Shown here: one piece after another, positions 60,637 to 64,000 of the stretch
Numbering within the stretch: the stretch's first letter is position 1
How the letters are laid out: each line of letters opens with the position of its first letter
NCBI GenBank assembly: GCA_903909375.1
Contig: CAIVVM010000017.1
Location: 1 to 64,000 of the forward strand
From: an uncultured Alphaproteobacteria bacterium
GTDB taxonomy: Bacteria; Pseudomonadota; Alphaproteobacteria; Caulobacterales; Caulobacteraceae
Length of the DNA stretch: 64,000 nt
Reading direction: 5' to 3'
Notes under the pieces: generated by a model
Databases searched by the model: none
What the model saw: only the letters and a program-made list of their open reading frames with translations
Told to the model about the DNA's origin: nothing
Program-made: the position numbers and the translations under genes

Positions 60637-61026
60637 TCATCCCCGCGCCGCCGGCTGGATGAGGTCCCAGCGCGTGCCGTAGAGATCCTCGAACACCGCC
60701 ACGACGCCATAGGGTTCGTGGCGGGGCGCCTCCAGGAAGCGCACCCCGGCGGCTGACATCCGGGCGTGGTCGCCCGCAAAATCGTTCGTGTGCAGGAACA
60801 GGAAGACCCGACCCCCGGCCTGATCACCGACTCTGGAGGTCTGGCCATCGACCGCCTTTGCCAGCAGCAGCGCGCCGTCGGATCCGGGCGGGCGGACCAC
60901 GACCCAGCGCTTGCCGCCGCCCATGTCCGTGTTCTCCACCAGGTCGAAGCCGACCTTGCCGACATAGAAGTCGATGGCTTCGTCGTAGTCAGCGACGAGA
61001 AGGGCGGTGAGGGCGATGCGTTGCAT
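60637..61026 (-). CDS. VOC family protein (glyoxalase/dioxygenase-like)
   Basis: A 129-residue one-repeat-pair VOC protein. It starts with the beta-alpha unit LTALLVADYDEAIDFYVGKVGFDLVE (parts ALLVADYDEAIDFYV and KVGFDLVEN), followed by RWVVVRPPGSDGALLLA and the second unit FLFLHTNDFAGDHARMSAAG and VAVFEDLYGTRWDLIQP. A possible metal ligand is His in LHTND with Glu in FEDLYG. Such proteins act on small dicarbonyl or antibiotic-like substrates; the specific one is not evident. Confidence 0.82.
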   Translation of the reverse strand: MQRIALTALLVADYDEAIDFYVGKVGFDLVENTDMGGGKRWVVVRPPGSDGALLLAKAVDGQTSRVGDQAGGRVFLFLHTNDFAGDHARMSAAGVRFLEAPRHEPYGVVAVFEDLYGTRWDLIQPAARG

Positions 61027-61073
61027 GTCTCGCCTCTATCCTGATTCAGCCCCGACCGATCCGCGGCGGCAGG

Positions 61074-62678
61074 CTATCGATTCAGCAGCGAGCGTACCTG
61101 CAGCGCGCCAGATCGCCCCCTTGATCGTGCTGCTATGTCCTCGGCGTCGATGGGCGTATCGCTGGCGCGACCGTAGAGCCAGCCCTGGGCATAGTCGACC
61201 CCTGCAGCGCGCACGGCGTCCTGCGCTTCAGGCGTCTCCACCATCTCGGCGAGCGTACGGACATTGAGCTCGGCGCACATGTTGACCAGATGCTTCACGA
61301 ACGTCGCTTCGCGACCACCGAACTGCAGGTCGCGGATATAGCGCCCGTCGATCTTCAGCACGTCGAGTGTCAATTGCTGCAGATAGGCCAGCGAGGCTGC
61401 GCCGGCGCCAAAGTCATCGAGGCAGACCTCGCAGCCAGCGCGTCGAAAAGCCTGTATGTGGCGGTCCGCAACGGCCAGGTCCTCGACCGCGGCGCTCTCG
61501 GTCAGTTCGAACATCAGGCGTCCACGGACGTCCGGGCGGCCTTTGAGCAGGCCAAGCACGCGGGTGACGAAGTCGTCGCTCATGATGCTACGCCCCGAGA
61601 CGTTCACCGCCAGGACGATCGTGGGATCCCGTTTCATGACGGCCAGGGTTTCCTCAAGGATCGCTACGTCCAGCGACTCGATGAGGTCCATTTCCTCGGC
61701 CATCCGGATGGTCGGGAACGGGCTTGCCTCTTCGCCGAAGCGAACGAGCACTTCGTGGTGGTGCAGGCTTCCATCAGTCAGACTCACGACTGGTTGATAG
61801 GCCAGGGTGAACTGGCGTTGGCGGATCGCAGAGCCAAGCGCGCCGGCCTTGTGCATCGTCGAGCGCGTGGCCTGGTCGAGGGCGCCGGCCAGGTCGGCAG
61901 GGAGGGGCAGGTTCAGGCCATTCTGCATCACCAGCTCGACGGCGTAGCGCAGCGCCTTGATCACCTGCTTTGGTTGCGTCACGCCGGTCATGGGCACGCT
62001 CGCTGACGCTGGAGCGACGTCCCCATAGCCTTCGCCGGAAAGGATGCGGCCAACTCGCTCGATCAGCACTTCCGAGGGTTCGAGGCTATCCTTCAGCAAG
62101 GCGTAGCGATCGGGACCGATAGCCGCAGGGGCCTCGCCCTGATAGGCCTGCGCGCGAAGAATGCCGGCTACCACTGCCTGCAACTTCTCCGGATCGGCCG
62201 CAGCCTTTTCGGACAGGGAGAGGCCGGCCAGTTCGATGAACGTCAGGTCCAGGTCGTGCGAGGCCTGCGACAGCAGCGTCGAGGCCCGGGCTTCGAAGGA
62301 CTCGCGGCTCTGTAGTCCAGCGGGGCCCCGGGCGTTGGCCCGCGAAAGCACGCACGAGATGGCTTGCTTGTTCCCCGGCATCCGCATGGCTGTCAGGGTC
62401 GCAAAACGCTCTGGCGCATCCTTCGGGGTGGCGACCTTGATGGTCACCGGCCCGGCTCGCGCGCCGTCCAGCAGGCCACCGAACATCGATTGCAGCATGG
62501 GATGGTCAGACGGATCGACAAGGTCGAACCAGCGCCGCTTCGTCATGGCCGCGTCGGTCAGGCCGATCAGGGCCTCGCCGGCCCCCATGGCGAAAGCGAT
62601 CCGGCCATTCGGCGTCACCTCGATCAGCAGATCCGCCGCGGCGAAGGCAAATCCCAGAAGTCTGTGCGACGTGTTCAA
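61074..62678 (-). CDS. EAL-domain protein with N-terminal PAS-like domain
   Basis: The 534-residue protein has a PAS-like N-terminus (LLIEVTPNGRIAFAMGAG) and a C-terminal EAL domain from about residue 280. Catalytic motifs are largely kept: EVLVRF (the EAL position), AVNVSGRS for the Asn, FELTES for the Glu, CLDDFGAGAASL for the Asp pair, LKIDGRYI for the Lys, AEMVET and YAQGWLYGRA. It should degrade cyclic di-GMP, with no GGDEF domain. EVL in place of EAL is a mild departure. The start is a TTG at 62678 with GAGAGG upstream. A role in motility or adhesion is inferred from the flagellar context. Confidence 0.87.
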   Translation of the reverse strand: MNTSHRLLGFAFAAADLLIEVTPNGRIAFAMGAGEALIGLTDAAMTKRRWFDLVDPSDHPMLQSMFGGLLDGARAGPVTIKVATPKDAPERFATLTAMRMPGNKQAISCVLSRANARGPAGLQSRESFEARASTLLSQASHDLDLTFIELAGLSLSEKAAADPEKLQAVVAGILRAQAYQGEAPAAIGPDRYALLKDSLEPSEVLIERVGRILSGEGYGDVAPASASVPMTGVTQPKQVIKALRYAVELVMQNGLNLPLPADLAGALDQATRSTMHKAGALGSAIRQRQFTLAYQPVVSLTDGSLHHHEVLVRFGEEASPFPTIRMAEEMDLIESLDVAILEETLAVMKRDPTIVLAVNVSGRSIMSDDFVTRVLGLLKGRPDVRGRLMFELTESAAVEDLAVADRHIQAFRRAGCEVCLDDFGAGAASLAYLQQLTLDVLKIDGRYIRDLQFGGREATFVKHLVNMCAELNVRTLAEMVETPEAQDAVRAAGVDYAQGWLYGRASDTPIDAEDIAARSRGRSGALQVRSLLNR

Positions 62679-62804
62679 TGGCGCCTCTCTTGGCTACCCG
62701 TATAGGTCGTGCTCGTTAAGGCGACGTTTTCATGGGCGCTTTTCGTGAATTTCCCTTGGGTGCGGCTTCATCCTATTGTCGCGTCCACCTGCAAGGATGC
62801 CCGA

Positions 62805-63896
62805 ATGATCGCTGCACTCATCGCCGCCGCTGCCGTTTCCGCCGCTTGCGACCTGGAGGCGCCGTCGGGCAAGCCGGGCTGCACGCGGGCGGTGGTGGAC
62901 GCCCTGCCGATGAATGCGCTTCAGGCGATCGGCACCCACAATAGCTACAAGATGGCGATCGCCCCCAACGAGATGGCGATGATCCGTGCGGTAAACCCGA
63001 GGGAGGCCGACGCCATCGACTACAGCCACCCGCCGTTGAACGAGCAGCTGAAGGCCGGAGCTCGGCAGCTCGAGATCGACATGGTCTATGATCCAGCGCC
63101 CGGTGCGTTCGCCTCGCCCCTGGGATTTCGAAACGCCGGGGCCAAGGCTCAACCCTACGATTTCGCCCCGTTGAAGCAGGCCGGCCTTAAGGTATTGCAC
63201 GAGCAGTCAGTCGACTATCGGTCCGTGTGCCCGCTGTTTGTGGACTGCCTGAAGGATATCCGGGCCTGGTCAAGGGCCAATCCCGATCATGTGCCTATCC
63301 TTGTGATCATGAACCTCAAGGAAGGCGGGCTGGCGCTGCCCGGCGCGGTCAAGGCGCCTGTGTTCGATGCGGCGGCCATGGACATGATCGACGCCGAGAT
63401 CCGCAGCGTGTTTCCCGAGGCGACCTTGATCACCCCGGACCAGGTGCAGGGGCGTTTTCCCACCCTGCGCGAGGCGGTGGCCGCCGGGGGCTGGCCGAGC
63501 CTGAAGTCGGCGCGTGGTCGGGTGATGTTCGCGCTGGATTGTCCGCCCGAGCAGGCGGCGCGATATCGGGGTGACCGAAAGGTGCTGGAGGGCCGTGTAG
63601 CCTTCGTGAACACAGACATTGCCTCGCCGGTTGCGGGCTACATCACGCTCAATGAACCGAAGGAACTGGCTGGCCAGATCGCGGCGGCCATTAAGGCCGG
63701 TCTGATCGTTCGGACGCGAGCCGACGCAGACACCCGAGAGGCGCGCATCAATGACACGGCGCGCCAGGCGGCGGCCTTTGCCTCCGGTGCGCAGTACGTC
63801 TCCACGGACTATATGACCCCCGACACACGGTTCAGCGCCTACGTCGCGACGCTGCCCGGAGGAGGCAGGGCGAGGCTCTCGCCTGCCGAGAAGTAG
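62805..63896 (+). CDS. PI-PLC C1-like phosphodiesterase, secreted
   Basis: A 363-residue protein with a short signal peptide (MIAALIAAAAVSAAC). The calcium-dependent phosphatidylinositol phospholipase C1-like fold is shown by LQAIGTHNSYKMAI near residue 43 and by LNEQLKAGARQLEIDMVYD near 87. The second catalytic histidine is in KVLHEQSVDY near 130, with ILVIMNLKEGG near 170 and WPSLKSARGRVMFALDCPP near 235. It may hydrolyse phospholipid or glycerophosphodiester substrates. AAGGAT precedes the ATG at 62805. Confidence 0.82.
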   Translation: MIAALIAAAAVSAACDLEAPSGKPGCTRAVVDALPMNALQAIGTHNSYKMAIAPNEMAMIRAVNPREADAIDYSHPPLNEQLKAGARQLEIDMVYDPAPGAFASPLGFRNAGAKAQPYDFAPLKQAGLKVLHEQSVDYRSVCPLFVDCLKDIRAWSRANPDHVPILVIMNLKEGGLALPGAVKAPVFDAAAMDMIDAEIRSVFPEATLITPDQVQGRFPTLREAVAAGGWPSLKSARGRVMFALDCPPEQAARYRGDRKVLEGRVAFVNTDIASPVAGYITLNEPKELAGQIAAAIKAGLIVRTRADADTREARINDTARQAAAFASGAQYVSTDYMTPDTRFSAYVATLPGGGRARLSPAEK

Positions 63897-63925
63897 AGGC
63901 CCGCCGAAGCGAGCCTCCAGTATCT

Positions 63926-64000
63926 TTAACCGCTGACCTTCAGGTTGGTCGCCGAAGTCTTGCCGCTGCGACGATCCTGCTCGAGATCGAAGTTGACGGT
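63926..64000 (-). CDS. Cold-shock protein, C-terminal fragment
   Basis: The right edge of the window enters a minus-strand gene that ends at a TAA (63926-63928). The visible 24 residues, TVNFDLEQDRRSGKTSATNL with KVSG after it, are the C-terminal end of a CspA-type single-strand nucleic acid-binding domain (FDxExDRRSGKxxAxNL). The rest lies outside the window, so the length and paralogue cannot be given. Confidence 0.87.
   Translation of the reverse strand, partial: TVNFDLEQDRRSGKTSATNLKVSG

Noticed and set aside
63897-63925. Terminator between the PLC-like gene and the cold-shock gene
   Set aside because: GAGGC and GCCTC could pair, but the stem is only 5 bp with a large loop and no strong T tract.

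Overview
The window is high-GC alphaproteobacterial DNA and most likely comes from the Caulobacteraceae (Phenylobacterium or Caulobacter type). The main reasons are a CckA hybrid kinase directly behind fliQ-fliR-flhB, CtrA-type boxes (TTAA-N7-TTAA) in front of flagellar operons with a CcrM-type GANTC site beside one of them, a sigma-54-type promoter before flgF, a xseB-ispA-dxs block next to the basal-body genes, and a TonB-dependent receptor operon. No rRNA, tRNA, CRISPR array, IS element or prophage was seen. The species is inferred, not proven.

Layout. 1-5.9 kb: the end of an unrecognised gene, a BIME-like inverted repeat pair, a nucleoside transporter (CNT family), then small metabolic genes (methyltransferase, GST, LLM flavin oxidoreductase, GFA protein, DUF2147, PaaI thioesterase). 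5.9-14.8 kb: acyl-CoA dehydrogenase, DUF3253 protein, a lipoprotein hydrolase, a truncated GFA pseudogene, an ammonium transporter with a sigma-54-like promoter, a GNAT enzyme, two MFS carriers and a methyltransferase. 14.8-26.2 kb: a Tat-exported DUF6134 protein, a periplasmic beta-propeller amidohydrolase co-directional with a TonB-dependent receptor, a TetR-MFS pair, a CoxE-like VWA protein with an upstream 54-residue protein, a serine-recombinase homologue lacking the catalytic serine, and a GNAT enzyme. 26.2-30.9 kb: HDAC-like deacetylase, histidine phosphatase, xseB, ispA and dxs.

30.9-47.7 kb is mainly flagellar. flgF-flgG-flgA-flgH (minus strand) diverge from fliL-fliM-DUF6468-motE-giant TPR protein (plus strand). 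fliO-fliP (minus) diverge from flgB-flgC-fliE (plus). After a Cu/Zn SOD-like gene and an osmoprotectant- or ergothioneine-type ABC transporter with a fused permease/binding protein come fliQ, fliR, flhB and cckA. The CtrA-like and sigma-54-like sites fit the class II then class III order of Caulobacter flagellar transcription. cckA starts 4 nt after flhB, so a CtrA-driven fliQ promoter could also raise the kinase that activates CtrA.

49.9-64 kb is accessory metabolism and signalling: SDR, dienelactone hydrolase, two divergent Fe(II)/2-oxoglutarate oxygenases of different families, an M20 peptidase, a DUF885 protein, an alpha/beta hydrolase, a Met-rich TPR protein, a membrane LytTR regulator, a DUF2306 protein, a VOC protein, a PAS-EAL protein, a PI-PLC-like protein and the 3' end of a cold-shock gene.
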